This document shows, one piece after another, positions 25,213 to 38,764 of a stretch of DNA of 64,000 nt. Numbering within the stretch: the first letter of the stretch is position 1; each line of letters opens with the position of its first letter. The stretch covers positions 186,001 to 250,000 of the forward strand of contig JABSSW010000059.1 of NCBI GenBank assembly GCA_018902385.1. Reading direction: 5' to 3'. The notes below the pieces were generated by a model. The model was not told the origin of the DNA, did not search any database, and saw nothing but the letters and a program-made list of their open reading frames with translations. This DNA comes from Physcia stellaris (taxonomy: Eukaryota; Ascomycota; Lecanoromycetes; Caliciales; Physciaceae). Position numbers and translations under genes: made by a program.

Positions 25213-25512
25213 TGTAAAGCATTCAGAATTCAGATCGACATAAAATATGATCGAATTTCGATAAAATCGAAATATGCATCATGATCATTTGCAGAGCAAA
25301 CATCGAATTCGAAAAAATGCTGTTTGCATTTTTTTGTACAACAACAAGCAGCAAGTCGAGTGACTTGCAATTGAAATTTTTTATTCTTTTTATTCGTACA
25401 GTTGTATATAGCGAGCAAATAGTGATTAGAATTTTTGATTTTTTAAAAATTAATTTAATTATCAATCAGAAATTATACATTTTTGATGTTACATTTCGTA
25501 TTTTACATTTTA
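25213..25512 (+). repeat. 5' LTR of Ty3/gypsy element in island 1
   Basis: Begins TGTAAAGCATTCAGAATTC and matches the copy at 31379-31679 along its whole length, mostly with transition differences. Confidence 0.85.
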
Positions 25513-28500
25513 ATTTCTATCATAATCATCAAATTAACATCATTCGTGTATACAGCACATCAAGTCAACAACATGTTTGTTTTTTTTTTCTCACGAACAT
25601 CAATGAGTCGATTTTTGATTTTTCAAAATCAAACGTCATTTCGCAAAAATATCGAGCATACATTCAACAACAAATTGTTCGATATGAAACATTACGCAAT
25701 CGAATCATTTCATCAATCTTCAAAAAAAAGTCATTCTACATCAAAGTAATGAACGACAAGTCAGATCTATTCGCAGAAAACAATTACAAAGAATGAACTC
25801 AATACGTTTGAAAAATGAAAAATCAATTCGACATGAATCAAGCAAACGAATATGTCGATAATTCGAACAAGATCAAGCTTTTCTTTGTCGTCATTTTTTT
25901 GAAGAGAAGATTTAGTGTTCAACTGTTGTGAAATGCTAAAGTCAAGAACAACTCAAATAAAGAATATACATGAAAGAAATATGTTGACTTTTTTAAAAAA
26001 ACATTCAAAAAATTTTCACTAGAAAAGAGAACAACTTTCAGAAATATAAAGATTATACACAACGAATCAATCAATCAGTAAGAAATTACGATGCTCATCG
26101 TTTTGTTCTCGTTGCGAATTTGCATTCGATCATGAAGTTTTCATTTGCAATAGAATTACAGAATTTCATCTTGAATCTCATTCAAAATAATCAGAATTTT
26201 CTCGCAGAACAAGATATCGAGAACAACAAGAAAGAGATTTTGAAACGTCTCAAATGTCGAGAAAATAACGAACGCAAAAAGCAGCGCAATGCAAACAAAA
26301 ATAAATTTAAAAACAATTATAACAAACGCAAGAAAGACGAGAAAAATTTCGATGAAAAAAAAACAACAATCAGTTTCGATTCAACAAAAATCGAAAAAAA
26401 AAAAACGATAAGAAATTCAAAATTGATAATTTTAATCAAAAATCAGTCAAATTCAAAAAATTATGACGTTGAATCAAAAACGAATTCAAAAATATAATCG
26501 ACAACAACAAATGCAAAAATTGCGATAAGTCAAACTGTATTTTCAAGAATTGTAAAAATAAAAAGTCGAAAAAACATACATGAAAAATAGCATTCGATTC
26601 GAAATCAAAAAAGTAATCGATTTGATGATTTTCAATCAAATTGACACAATGAAAAATTCTATATTGAATGACGAAATTGATTTTAATTTTGATGAATCGT
26701 TCACGATCGATATCGAAATCAAAAACGTCAAACGTTGTCGAAAAAAATTTCGCATGATTAAATGCAAGAAAACAATAATCAAGATAAATAAGAGATCAGA
26801 CGAAAAAAGCAAATTAAAATTCGAAACAGTCATGAATTCAAAAGCAAAAATCAATTTGATAAATAATATTTTTGTTAAACAATTTGAATTAGAATCATTC
26901 AACGTGTTTAGTTGCGAAACAATGATTATCGATAATCATTTTTCAAAATTTATGACGTTTATTTCGTGCAATTCGAAATGCAAAACGAAAACGATGTGAA
27001 TCGTTTTTTCAATGATAACTTTTTAAAAACGAATCTGACATGAAACATGACATTAAATTTGTCATGAATGCAATTATCAAACGCAAAAATAAATTGAAAA
27101 ATCGACAAAATCGAATCGTGATTATTGATTGTAAAATCAATTTTTTCATCGTAAATCGTATCGAGAAAATCGAATCAAAAAAATTAATTAACGTTGTCGT
27201 CGATGACAAGAAACAGATTTTCGTCATGTTCGTACGAGTTTTTCATGACGAAAAAAAGAACATGAATAACGTACACATCGAACGACGAACACAAATTGAT
27301 TTGACTTTTGCGAAAATGAAAAATAAATCAAATATCAAAATCATTATATTCGAAATCTTGAAAAAATTCGCTGATTTGACAGATGAGAACAAGACATACG
27401 AATTATTTGATCACGAATCAAACGATTATGTTATTGATTTGAAATCAAACAAAAAATTTTTTTACGATTTCATTTACTCATTGTCAAAAGACGAGCTCAA
27501 GATATTGCGAATTTATTTAGATAAACATTTCAAAAACGATTTCATCAAATTTTTCATTTTCTCAGTCGAAGCATCAATTCTGTTCGTCAAGAAAAAAAAC
27601 GACATCTTGAAATTGTGTGTAAATTACAAAGACTTGAATTTCTTGACGATTAAAAATAGATATTTTTTGTCGTTAATCGATGAAAATCTAAATCGTCTGA
27701 GCAAAACTCGCATCTATACAAATCTTGATATGATAACAACATACAATAAATTACGTATCAAAGAAAATGATGAGTGAAAAACGACGTTCAAAACACGATA
27801 TGAGCATTTTGAATATATCGTTTTGTTTTTCGATTTAATTAATGCATTTGCGACGTTTCAAAATTTCGTCAATAAGATTCTGATCGAGCGACTCGATTTC
27901 ATTGTCATAATTTATTTGAATGATATAATCATATATTTCATGAACGAAAAGCAGCACATCGAAAACGTCAAATGAATTTTAAATCGTTTGCGAAAACACA
28001 AGCTCTTCATCAATATGAAAAAATGTAAATTTTTCAAAAACAACATTGACTTTCTAAATTTCGTTGTATTTTCAAAGAAAATACAAATGCAAAAGAATAA
28101 AATCGATGTCATACAAAAATGATCGACGTTCAAAAACGTGTCAGAAATTCTGAAATTTCTCGAATTATGCAATTTTTATAAACGATTCATCAAGCATTTC
28201 AATAAATTGACATTATTTTTAATTTCAATGCTAAAAAAATCAGCAAAATTTCATAAAAAAAAAATCAAACGAAAACGTAATTCGAGCAAAAATCGAAACA
28301 AAAATCACAACAAAAAACGATTGTCGAATGATTTTTTGATTTTCGAAATTTACGAAGCTTTCAAAAATTTACGAGATGCATTTTTGAAAACATTTATTTT
28401 GCAACATTTCGATTCGACTAAATTCATACGTGTGAAGATCGACGTCTCGAACAAAGCAATAAATGAGATTTTTTGTCAATCAAACGATCAAAGTCATTGA

Positions 28501-31378
28501 CATTCGATAGTTTATCTTTTCAGAAAATTGATTTCAGCGAAATGTAACTATGAAATTCACGACAAGAAGTTTTTGATCATAATTTTCGCATTCAAGCAAT
28601 GACGTCACTATCTCGAAAAAGCGAGAAAGCAAATATTCGTTTTGATGAATCATCGAAATTTCAATCGCTTCATGATCACAACGAAGTTATCATTTCGACA
28701 AGTACGATGAACGCAAAAGTTGTTTCGTTACAATTTCGTCATCGATTATCGTTTTGACAGCAAAAATTCAACGAACGACTTATTTCGACGATCTGATCAT
28801 ATGATCACAATTGAGAAAGAAATTGAAAACAATCGTCAAATTCTGACGCGTTTGCGACAATTTCTGCAATCGTTTTCGAACGAGTTTCAGATTTGCGTGA
28901 ACGAAATGAAAGCAACGATGTTCAAGTTCGATGATAATGAAAAAAACAGACTTGCGAATGATTTTTTTGATTTTCAAGAATGTGCATCAGACGTGATCAT
29001 CGATGAATGAAAAATTTTAATATTGAATAATGCAACGATTTCTCAATCGATCAACGAAATGTTTGCAAAAAAACATATTCACGAACACGATGCAACATAC
29101 GACGATAAAATCATTGACAATTTCGTCGAATTGATACGTTCATTGTTAAATCAAAATTCATGCGCGATTCAAATGAAACAAAAATTAATTATTTTTGATA
29201 TGTCACATTCGCATTGACAAAACGAAAAAAAAATATTGTGACACGATGATTGTTTATACGTTTCGTCAAATTTGAAAAAAAATGTCATAAAAACGAATCA
29301 TGACAACTTTTTCGCTGATTATTTCGAGATAAAGCGTATTCTTGAATTGATACGAAAGAAATATTATTGATTTAATCAAAAGCGAAACAATTTCGAAGAA
29401 AACGTCGAACACGATTCGAACATGCGTGCACAAATAAAAAAACATTGCGAAACATGTGCTATTTGCAAAAGAAACAAGACATTTCGTCACAAGTCATATG
29501 AAAAACTTTCGTTTTTTTTTATATCGAAATTCAAATGAGCTGATTTTACAATGAATTTCGTAACGAACTTTTCAGAAAGCAGAACATGAAATGAAACGAC
29601 GTATGATGCAATATTCGTTGTAATAAATCGTTTGATCAAAATGACAAATTATATTTCAATCACGAAAACGATAATCGCAAAAAATTTCGTCGAGATTTTA
29701 ATTCGAAAAATCATTAAATTTTATGATTTTTTATCGTCAATAACAACAAACAGAAATTCGATTTTTATCGCTAAATATCATGACGCATTATGTTATGTTT
29801 TGAAAATAAAATTGAAATTATTCACGATTTATTATTCGCAAACAAATGATCAGACGAAACGACAAAATTCAATCATAAAACAATATTTCAAATTTTTTGT
29901 CAATTTTGAACAAAATGATTGAATGAAACTATTGTCGATGATTGAATTTGCTTATAACAATAATAAGCATGCGTTTACGCAAATGTCATCGTTCGAAACG
30001 ATGCAAAAATACACGTTCAGAATGTTCTTCGAAAATTTTGCAAATTTTAAAATTAAATTCAAATCTGTTAAAAGCATGTCGAAAAGCTGATCGAATTGAT
30101 GAAAATACTGAAAATCAATTTAATTTACGCTCAGAAACAGCAAATCAAATACAAGAATGCAAAAATCAAATTAATGAAATTCGACGTAAATAATTACGTC
30201 AACGTCAACGTCAAAAATATTCGTATCAAACGCAACAAAAAATTGAAATGAAAATTTTTCGAATCATTCAAAATATTGAATACAATAAAAAATCAAGCAT
30301 ATCGCATAGATATATTCAAGCGTTGACGAATTCACAATGTTTTTCACGTTTTTTTGTTCGAGAAAATTATATTTAAAAAAAGAAAAAAAGTTTCGCTAAA
30401 ATTCACGTATCAATCAGATGACATCGACATCGAAAAAGACGAAAAATTCATCAATGAAAAGTATTGAATCGAAATCATTCTAAACAACAAAATTTACAAA
30501 GAAAAACAGATTTCAGACAAGTCATATAGCGAATCAAAACTCTATTATTTCGTTCAATGAAAGAATTACGAAAAACGTATTTGAAAGTTCGTGTCAATGA
30601 TCAAGCATTTTAAAAATATGCTCAAAAAATTTCATATGAAAAATTCGAAAAAAAACGATGTCAATAAGTTTACGAATCGTCGACGCGTTCGACGTCAAAT
30701 AAATGTAATTTTCACGATAAAATCGTTGACAAGAAAGTCAACATTTCACATTTGATTCGATGTTATTTATTGTTTAGAATTTACGACGCATGAAAAACTG
30801 AATCGTGTCAAAAACATTTTCAGAAATTGTTGTCCGATTTGATTGAGCGTTGAGTATAAATGTGAAATATGTTGTTGAATGTAACGATGAGAATTTCGAA
30901 ATTTGATATATCAATTGCGATCACGATTATTCGACGCGCATTTCGCTTAACAGTTTGCAATAACATATCAATTTTGATATACGGAAGCAGAAAAATGAGA
31001 TATGCAAAAAAATTCGAATTCGATTTCGCTGTCAACAAGTCAACTGTCAATCATCATATCGAAAATTGTGAATTGTACGAAATCAAATCATCGATATTGA
31101 AAACAACAGACAATAAAGTTATCAAATCATGCTTTTTTTGAGTCATTCAAAAAAATGTTCTTTCAGATTTTTAACGCAAACTGACTATGAGTTGCGAAGA
31201 ATATTCGATGCGAAAGTCACGATCACAGTGATTTTTCAAATCACGATTTTCGATGCGAAAATCACGACAACAGTGATTTTTCAAATCATAAAATATACAG
31301 ATTTAAAAATTTTTGCTACAAAACAAATGAAAAAATTTTGATCATTTCAAGAAATTTCGATGCTAAAAAGAAAACGCA

Positions 31379-31679
31379 TGTAAAACATTCAAAATTCAAA
31401 TCGACATAAAATATGATCGAATTTCGATAAAGTCGAAATATGCAACATGATCATTTGCAAAGCAAACATCGAATTCGAAAAAATGCTGTTTGCATTTTTT
31501 TGTACAACAATAAGCAGCAAGTCGAGTGATTTGCAATTGAAATTTTTTATTCTCTTTATTCGTACAGTTGTATATAGAAAGCAGATAGTGATTAAAATTT
31601 CTGATTTCTTAAAAATTAGTCTAATTATCAATCAGAAAACTATACATTTCTGATGCTACATTTCGTATCTTACATTTCA
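31379..31679 (+). repeat. 3' LTR of Ty3/gypsy element in island 1
   Basis: Begins TGTAAAACATTCAAAATTC after a purine-rich tract and ends TTACATTTCA; direct repeat of 25213-25512. Confidence 0.85.
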
Positions 31680-31741
31680 TTATCGTTGATTTTTTTGTTG
31701 TTGATTTTTTTATCGTTGATTTTTTTATTTTTGTCGTTGAT

Positions 31742-31975
31742 TTTTTTGTCACAAATTTTTGAAAAATTATTTTTGCGATATCGCAATTTGATTATATTTT
31801 CGATCGCAACAAGTTTTTTGAATCAATTTCATCAATTTCAAATTTTTTTGTCATTGATTTTTTTGTCACAAATTTTTGAAAAATTATTTTTGCGATGTCG
31901 CAATTTGATTATATTTTCGATCGCAACGAATTTTTTGAATCAATTTTATCAATTTCAAATTTTTTTCGTGTCGAA
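31742..31975. repeat. Two-copy tandem repeat, period 117 bp
   Basis: The unit starting TCACAAATTTTTGAAAAATT at 31749 recurs at 31866, with only a few changes across the full period. It directly follows the 3' LTR, inside interior sequence of the large TIR element. Confidence 0.75.
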
Positions 31976-34900
31976 TTTTTTGTTGATTTATTCACATTTG
32001 ACGCACGAATAACAAATTTTGTGAAATTTTTTGTTGAATTTTTCTTGATTTTTTCAGAAATTTTTGATTTTTCGATCGTTGAATTTCGTTTTTTTGATTT
32101 TGAGTCGCGCACAAATATCGTCGAACGTCGTGATGATTCGAAATTCAATGATAATGACAATGATAATAAACACGATTCGAATCAAGAATTCGTGCATTCA
32201 GACGATTTCGAAATCGAAATTCATTCAATATTCGCGCATTTGCGTCATGATTTTGTTATTGTCAAAAAAACAAATCAAAAAGTTCAACAAAAACATCAAA
32301 ATTCATGAGTTCAAGATAAAAAATATTGTCAAAATCATTATTTTTGATCGTTATCGCGTCGTCAAAACAAATCGATTCAATTTTTTGAACGAATAACGCG
32401 CATTATCAAAATCACACGTCAACATACGATTCAAACGAAATTTAATGTATTGAATCGACGATTTTTGATCAAAAAATTTGACGTTTTCGTTTCGAAACTG
32501 AACAAGTTCATGAAAGACAATTTTTTTGACAAATCACAAAAAATTATCATAAAACAATTGACGAAATATCAATTCAAATCGAAACAAAAACAGATTTTTT
32601 GTAATTGCAATTTTTTTTTTGTTTTTTTCGTTGCATTTGTCAAAAACATAACAAATGATGTTTTATTTATTGTCATGACGTCGATCAGAAATGCGACAAT
32701 GTCGTTGAAAAATTCGAGTTTCAACAATATGTTTTGATGAATCGAGCTGAAAAAATGATCAGGACGTTCGAAAAGTAATCGTTTAGCAAAAGAAATTGTA
32801 TGATTGAAGTTTCGCTCTTTCTGTAACGTTAACGTTAATATCTCGATAATCAATAGAAAAGTTTTGTTTTAAATGTCTCAATTGACGCAATGTTGTCATG
32901 TAATGATTATCGTTTACGCAATGTGTATGTTCTTGAATGATTATGTTTTGCTTGAATGAATTCAAGTTTCAGAATTGCGACACATTTTTATCGTAATTAG
33001 ACATGATAGTTTTATATTTATATCATTTGATTTCGAATTAACATTCGTACGAAAATGTACAATGATTGATGTGAATTTCATGAAACAAATTGCAATCATT
33101 GTTAACTTGTCAAATGAAAAAAACAAAATTTCAAAAAATATACAGAAAACGAAAAAATATGAAATAATGAAATTGTCATCGAAATTTATCGTTTCAAAAT
33201 TTTCAATTTTAAAATGTTTCAATATTATTTTTTTATTTTCTCAATGTGATTATTATTCATTTACATTTTTTAAAATTAATTCGTTCGAAAATCGAATGTT
33301 TATTTTTTGATTTTTGAATCGAAATTTGCAATGTAAAATGTGAATCAATGATGATCAAACTGATTGATAATTGAAATGTTATATCGAAATTTGTCGCATC
33401 AAAATTTTGAGTTTTTTTTTTCAAACATTTTGTCATACGAGACATAATATTTTCATTTGTTAAATAAAATCATTATTTATTCATCGTTCAGACATATGTT
33501 ATGACGATTTTAATTCGAAAACGTACGATATTGACAAAATTATCGTTAAAGAAATTAATCGTTGTTATTAATAATTCGATATGAACAATACTCGTCAAAT
33601 TGTTCATTTTTTGTTTAGTTTCACGAAAAAAATCGAGCAAATTTTTGATCAGAAAAAATTTTTTCAAATCGATTATCATAATTGAACAACATGATAAAAT
33701 TTCATTGTTTTTATTATTTTTTTTTCTGATTAATTCGTACGAATAAATGAAAAATAATATCAACGAAAAATTAATTTATATTGAATATGCAAAATGCACG
33801 CATGTAATTCAAAATGATTTTTTTCAAAATTTCATATTGTTAAAAAATCGAAATTCAATAATGTGTTGTTGTTGTTGATAAAATCGAAATCGAAATCGAA
33901 ATTCATTAACGTTTTTTTTGAAATCATTTTCTTATATTTTATTTTTTTTTTTTGATTTCAAGCATCAAAATGTCGCGCAATGTTCGATTTTTGATCATTT
34001 GTGAACGCATTACAATGAATTGCGATATTCGTACGAATATTAACGAATTGTAATAATCAACGAGAATTATGTTTTTTCAATCAACGTTGTCGTCGTGAAT
34101 TTTGAAATGAGAAAAAACGAATTAAAATTGACAAAAAGATGATTCAATTTCGCATTGTTTTTCGACTGAAAAACGTTCGTAATTCGTCAATTTATACGAC
34201 GATTATGCAGTGTTTTTGATTATTTTCAATCGAATCATTGCAAATATAACGCATTCGCAAAAATTGAAAACGTTTATCATTCAAATAAATTTATTTATAG
34301 TTTTGTAATTCAAAATTTAATGACATATCAGATTGTTGATCGATCAGCGAACGAACGTTGCATTCGTTGTTTTCAAATTGAAAAAATAAATCGAATTTTA
34401 TTTTTTCGTTTGTCGTCGCGTCAAAAACGAACTTGAAACGTGCGACGAATATTGATTTCGACACAAAACGTCGAAATGTTTTTTAAATATGTTTTTTTTT
34501 GATTCAATATAAATCGATAATTGATTTATGATGTAAATTCGATGCGAATGAAATTCGCGATCGCAAAAATAATATTTTCGATTTTCGTTAATATTATCGT
34601 TTTTTTTTCTGCATCAAAAAAACACGAAAATTTACATTAAAAACGTGAAAACGTTTTTAATGTTTACAAGTTAATATTTTTCGCAACGATTATTCAACAA
34701 AAAAAGTCGATTGACGTTTTTTGTGAATCGCGAACGATCAAAAAACGACGAAATCGACGAAACAATCAATAATCGTGTTGAAATCGTCGTCGATTTTTCA
34801 TTATTTTTGTTTTAAAACGAAAAATTATTTCAATTTGAACAACATAACAATTACGACGATTTCGATTCTGATATCGAAATCGAACGACTCGTTTTTGAAT

Positions 34901-37006
34901 TTTCGAATGTTGTTTTTATCACAGAAAAAACAAAAATTTCAAAAAGTCAATTTTCGAAAATTGATAAAAATCGAATTTCAACATCACGATCTCGTGTCGT
35001 AAAAAAATTTTTATCGTTTTTTTGATATTATTTTCGAAAAAAAAAATCAACGTACGTATGAAACGAAAAAACGAATTCATTTGAAAATGTAAATAAACGT
35101 GTGCGACGCATGAAAATGAAATTCGACGTTTAAACGTTTGAACGTTTTTTCAATAATCATGTATAAAAAAATTTTGTTATGAAAAACGATTTTATTGCAT
35201 ATTTCGTTATACACGAAATTGTAAAAAAATTGTTTCTAATCAAACGTCAAAAATATCAAAAATTCGAAAAATTGAAAAAAATATACAAACAATTTCATTG
35301 TTTAGATATGAAACGATTTAAATTGTACACAAACAATGATGTATGCATTAAATCGTCGTTTTATTGATTTCGTTGATCGTAATATGATATATAAAATCAA
35401 AACGATTTTTTTCGCAATCATATCAAGTTTTGAATGATATAACAAAAACACATTATCGTTGTTTCATTGTTGTTGAATATAAAATGTATGCAATATTGTC
35501 GAATTGATCGATCATTCACGATTTTTATTTCTACGAATGTCGCATATTTTATTCGCAAATTTCATTCAAATAATCGTTTAAACAAATGAATGATTTAATG
35601 ATTCAAACAAATGTTTTCATCATATGAAAAAATGTTTCACGATCGTGAAATCGTGATATTGAAATTAAAAATATAACGAAATTTGATTTCGCATCGTCGA
35701 TCAATTTTTCGTTTTTTTTTTTTTTTTAATTTTTTTTCATCATTTTCATTTTTTTTTACACGATGTTTTTTTCATCATCACGACGATAAATTGTAATACG
35801 AAATTTTGAATTTCAAAAACGTGTTTTTGACACGATTCAACGCGTTTTTGAAATTTTTATCACGTCGTAAATTTCACATACGTCGAAAAATGATCAAAAT
35901 TTTTCGTCACGATAAAACGAGTTTTTTTTTTCAACACGACGAAATGAATGATATCAAATTTCAATTATCGAAAAATCGATTAACAATTGTACAAAATTTT
36001 TTTTTTTGCGAAGTTTATTCAATTTTTTCAATTTTTTTTTCAATTTTTTTTTCAAAATTTTTTTTTTTCAATTTTTTCGTTCATACGATCATTTCGTTTT
36101 TATTTTGTCACAATTTTTTTCGACATTAATTCATACGATCACATCGTTCGTATTTTGTTATGATTTTTCATTTTCAATTACGTTTTCGCAATTATCATTG
36201 TTCAATCAAACATTTCGATCATTTTTTTTTCAATTTCGTGTTTTGTGTATCGAAATTCTGATTTTCAGCACGAAATTTTGATTTTCAATTCGAAATTCTG
36301 CTTTTCAGCACGAATTTTGATTTTCAACATTGTCAAATCAAAAAAGTAATGTTTATTGTCTGTTATACATCACATATTAACGAAAATTTTCAATTAATCA
36401 AACAAATGTTTCAAATCGAAATTCATCGTCAAATTTTGTTTTACGATTACGTTTTGACTTTTAATTTCATGAATGAAATTTCAATTGCATTTTGTTCAAT
36501 TGTTCATCATACGATTCGAATCAGCGATTTTATGAATGAAAAATGTTTATTTACAGTTCGTATCGCTAAACTAATCAGTCGATTTTGTTTCAATGATTAT
36601 TGATTTTTTATTCTGATATATAAATTCGATGCGACATTCAATAATTTTTACATTGTGTCAATCATCATGCGACGAAAATCAACATTTCACATTCAATGTA
36701 TTCATTAATTTTATTTAATCATTCTATTTTACAGTCATTTTTTTGTAAATATAATGTTCATTTTTCAAATATTACGACAATTCGTTGTTCAATCATTGCG
36801 ACACATGTTCATTCAAATTCATTGAAATTTGTTCATTTCAAAATATCAAAAATTTTATCACAATTTTCAAATTTAGTTTCATCATCATTCATTTTCTTTA
36901 TAAAATTGAAATAGAATTTTCGATTTTTTGTCAAATTCATTCAAAGTTAAACAATCGAATGTAAAGTTTATTTTCGATCGTCGTATTTTTTCGATTATTG
37001 ATTTTA
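31976..37006. other. AT-rich interior of the large element, no recognisable gene
   Basis: Frames of up to about 140 codons on both strands are rich in Phe, Ile, Asn and Lys and match nothing I know. Around 36078-36170 a unit beginning TTCATACGATCA occurs twice, and at 36248-36328 a ~26-bp unit containing TTTTCAGCACGAA occurs about three times. A 20-base word at 35822-35841 also occurs in the minus-strand Ty3/gypsy element at 53301, so part of this stretch may be an older Ty3 remnant. Confidence 0.4.
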
Positions 37007-37219
37007 TGTTTTTGTTGAAATACAGTCTTCGCAAGTGTGCTGTGCAGATGCTGCAGTCAGAATTCAATTGATATAATTTGACGAAAGAAGAACTAGTGCG
37101 TTCTTGTTGAGATTAGTGTTTTGATACTCGCACATTTCTTGTGTTTTCATCTGCATGTAACTTACTAAAAACGAGATTCAGAGCAATAGAATGGTAGTCA
37201 TTCATGATTCTTTCAATAG
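37007..37219 (+). repeat. Left LTR of the copia-like element
   Basis: Direct repeat of 40139-40355. The first ~150 bases are mutated relative to the right copy, nearly all C-to-T or G-to-A. From about 37160 onward the copies are almost identical. Confidence 0.75.
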
Positions 37220-37543
37220 GTTATGAGAATCGGGTTAGCAGTTTTCGCTACATCTAGTATCAGTTACAGCAGCATGAGCGCATGTCAGAGCAAGTAGTAA
37301 CTAGTCGTCGGGCAGTACAGCAATCGGTTTGCAGTACTTCAGCAGTAATCAACTTCATTGGGAGTATTCAGTCTTGTCAGACCAGAAATCGACCTAGTTG
37401 CATTGGCAGCACTCAGTACTATTCAGTATACTCTCAGTTACAGCAGTAACATTTATCTATCGAACCTTTGCGAATTCACAGCTTTCGACCTATCTATTTA
37501 TCTTACGAATTCTTCGCGAATTCGCCTATCTATTTACCTTACG

Positions 37544-38764
37544 ATGTCGAAATATTTACGCGAATTCTATCACTCAGTCAGAATGACGACTTCTATTTCT
37601 TTTACGATTCGTATCTCAATTTCTGCGAGTTTCGCATCGTTCACCTCCGAATTCGCCCTCGATATTCTTTCTTGGTCATTTTTTTTATGCATTTGTCTCG
37701 ACGCAAATGATTCGAGAACGCAAGACCTTCGAACTCTATATCACGAGCACACGAACTCAAGTTTTACTAGTGTTTCGCGATGCAGTTGGTTCGTTCAAGC
37801 GAAAAGAGTACAAGAAGGATATCTTGTGCGAAAGCACGAGTTGGAAATCAAGGGCAAGACAAAGCAGAAAGCGAAGGAGTCGTTGAGAGAACAGGAGGAA
37901 GTCCGACTAGCCAAGAAGCGAGCTGAAGGATATACGTGCAGGCGTTGCAAGAGCAAATTCGACGGCAACACCAAGCTTCACGAGCATATTCGTACTCGTC
38001 ATGTCAAGAAGTCGAAATCGAAGCCTGCTCAGCAGTTTGTTGAGTCTGTTGCCTCATCTCCTATTTCGCCTGTCTCGTCATCTCGATCGGTAATCTTTTC
38101 ATTTTCAACGTCATCGAAACTCCTACCTCTCTCGATGCCCACACCAGAAATTGTACGCGAGCGTTCAGAGAGCACATCTTCTCCCGAAACCCCGTCAGAT
38201 TCCTCGTCGGTTGCAACACCAAGAAAACCGATATCGTGGGCAGAAATCGCCTCACGGCCTGTTGCGCCGAAACCCTCACGTCTCCCGATTGCGACACCCA
38301 AATCGGTGTGCAAACCGTTGGAGAATGCAAGCATTGCTTGCCCGCCGACTCCGCCTCGTACCCCTTCACCGAAACCATCGAGGCCCTATCTCACCGTGGA
38401 CGACCTGTTCCGCATGTTCGCTGGGAAGCCGAGTCCATTTGGCCTGCAGCCACGTCAGAACAAGCCGTTGTCTCCGCGCAGCTTCGGCAAATGCAGTCCC
38501 AAAAGCAAATGTGGCCCCATACAAACCCGCATTACGTCATACTTCCATGCGGCGGCCTCACCTGCTTCCAAATCGGCCAAATCCGAAGCATCTGGGCCAA
38601 CACATGCCCGCGGAAGCCCTCCGCGCCAATTTTCGGTCTCCCCACGATCGGCCTCACCTACCTCTTTTCCTTCTCGATTTGCTTCGGTGCGCCCCTCTTT
38701 CTCGGCATTCTCGCGTCCACCTCCTGTTTGCAGGCATTGTCAAGGGCGTTCCGCCACCTATTGA
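37544..38764 (+). CDS. C2H2 zinc-finger, Ser/Pro-rich cargo protein of the copia-like element
   Basis: About 406 aa from the first in-frame ATG; the frame itself is open further upstream from 37358. A basic, Glu-rich helical stretch (KAKESLREQEEVRLAKKRAE) precedes one C2H2 finger of the form C-X2-C-X12-H-X4-H, starting CRRCKSKF and ending HIRTRH. Then follow a Ser/Pro/Thr-rich linker, the segments KPISWAEIASRP and YLTVDDLFRMFAGKPSPFGL, and a C-terminal PPPVCRHC. Similar finger-plus-YLTxxDLxRMFAGKP proteins recur, as far as I recall, in leotiomycete genomes as repeated 'C2H2 domain' genes; that is memory, not a search. Its place between two LTRs suggests a transposon-borne gene. A DNA- or RNA-binding role is inferred from the finger only. 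Codon use is normal, unlike the surrounding AT-rich DNA. Confidence 0.6.
   Translation: MSKYLREFYHSVRMTTSISFTIRISISASFASFTSEFALDILSWSFFLCICLDANDSRTQDLRTLYHEHTNSSFTSVSRCSWFVQAKRVQEGYLVRKHELEIKGKTKQKAKESLREQEEVRLAKKRAEGYTCRRCKSKFDGNTKLHEHIRTRHVKKSKSKPAQQFVESVASSPISPVSSSRSVIFSFSTSSKLLPLSMPTPEIVRERSESTSSPETPSDSSSVATPRKPISWAEIASRPVAPKPSRLPIATPKSVCKPLENASIACPPTPPRTPSPKPSRPYLTVDDLFRMFAGKPSPFGLQPRQNKPLSPRSFGKCSPKSKCGPIQTRITSYFHAAASPASKSAKSEASGPTHARGSPPRQFSVSPRSASPTSFPSRFASVRPSFSAFSRPPPVCRHCQGRSATY

Larger units (their letters stand above)
25213..31679 (+). mobile_element. Ty3/gypsy LTR retrotransposon, broken
   Basis: A 6.47-kb element between two ~300-bp LTRs, plus orientation. Parts recognisable in order: gag and nucleocapsid remnant (about 26.1-26.6 kb), protease region (about 26.8-27.0), reverse transcriptase (about 27.4-28.2, with the LCVNYKDLNFLTIKNRY block typical of Ty3/gypsy), RNase H (about 28.4-28.8), integrase (about 29.0-30.2) and an extra 3' region (30.6-31.1) of unknown role. 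A purine tract precedes the 3' LTR. The element is broken by many stops and frame losses, at least a dozen by eye, in keeping with RIP-like mutation. No matching target duplication remains. Age: old, since both LTRs and interior are strongly mutated, but the LTRs still agree at roughly 90% by eye. Confidence 0.85.
23196..37160. other. AT-rich, RIP-like mutated island 1
   Basis: Composition changes abruptly near 23.15 kb to very high A+T with homopolymer T/A runs. GG and CC dinucleotides are almost absent and AG/CT are scarce. CA/TG and CG remain frequent, for example in the endlessly repeated 'tcgaaa' and 'caat' words. Normal composition returns within the left LTR of the copia-like element, near 37160. 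Coding capacity is limited to remnants of mobile elements. I read this as cytosine-deamination (RIP-like) mutation of repeats, with an uncommon dinucleotide preference. Confidence 0.8.

Noticed and set aside
33800-36900. Many Phe/Ile/Asn/Lys-rich open frames in island 1
   Set aside because: Expected by chance in AT-rich DNA with few stop-creating contexts; no domain motif seen.
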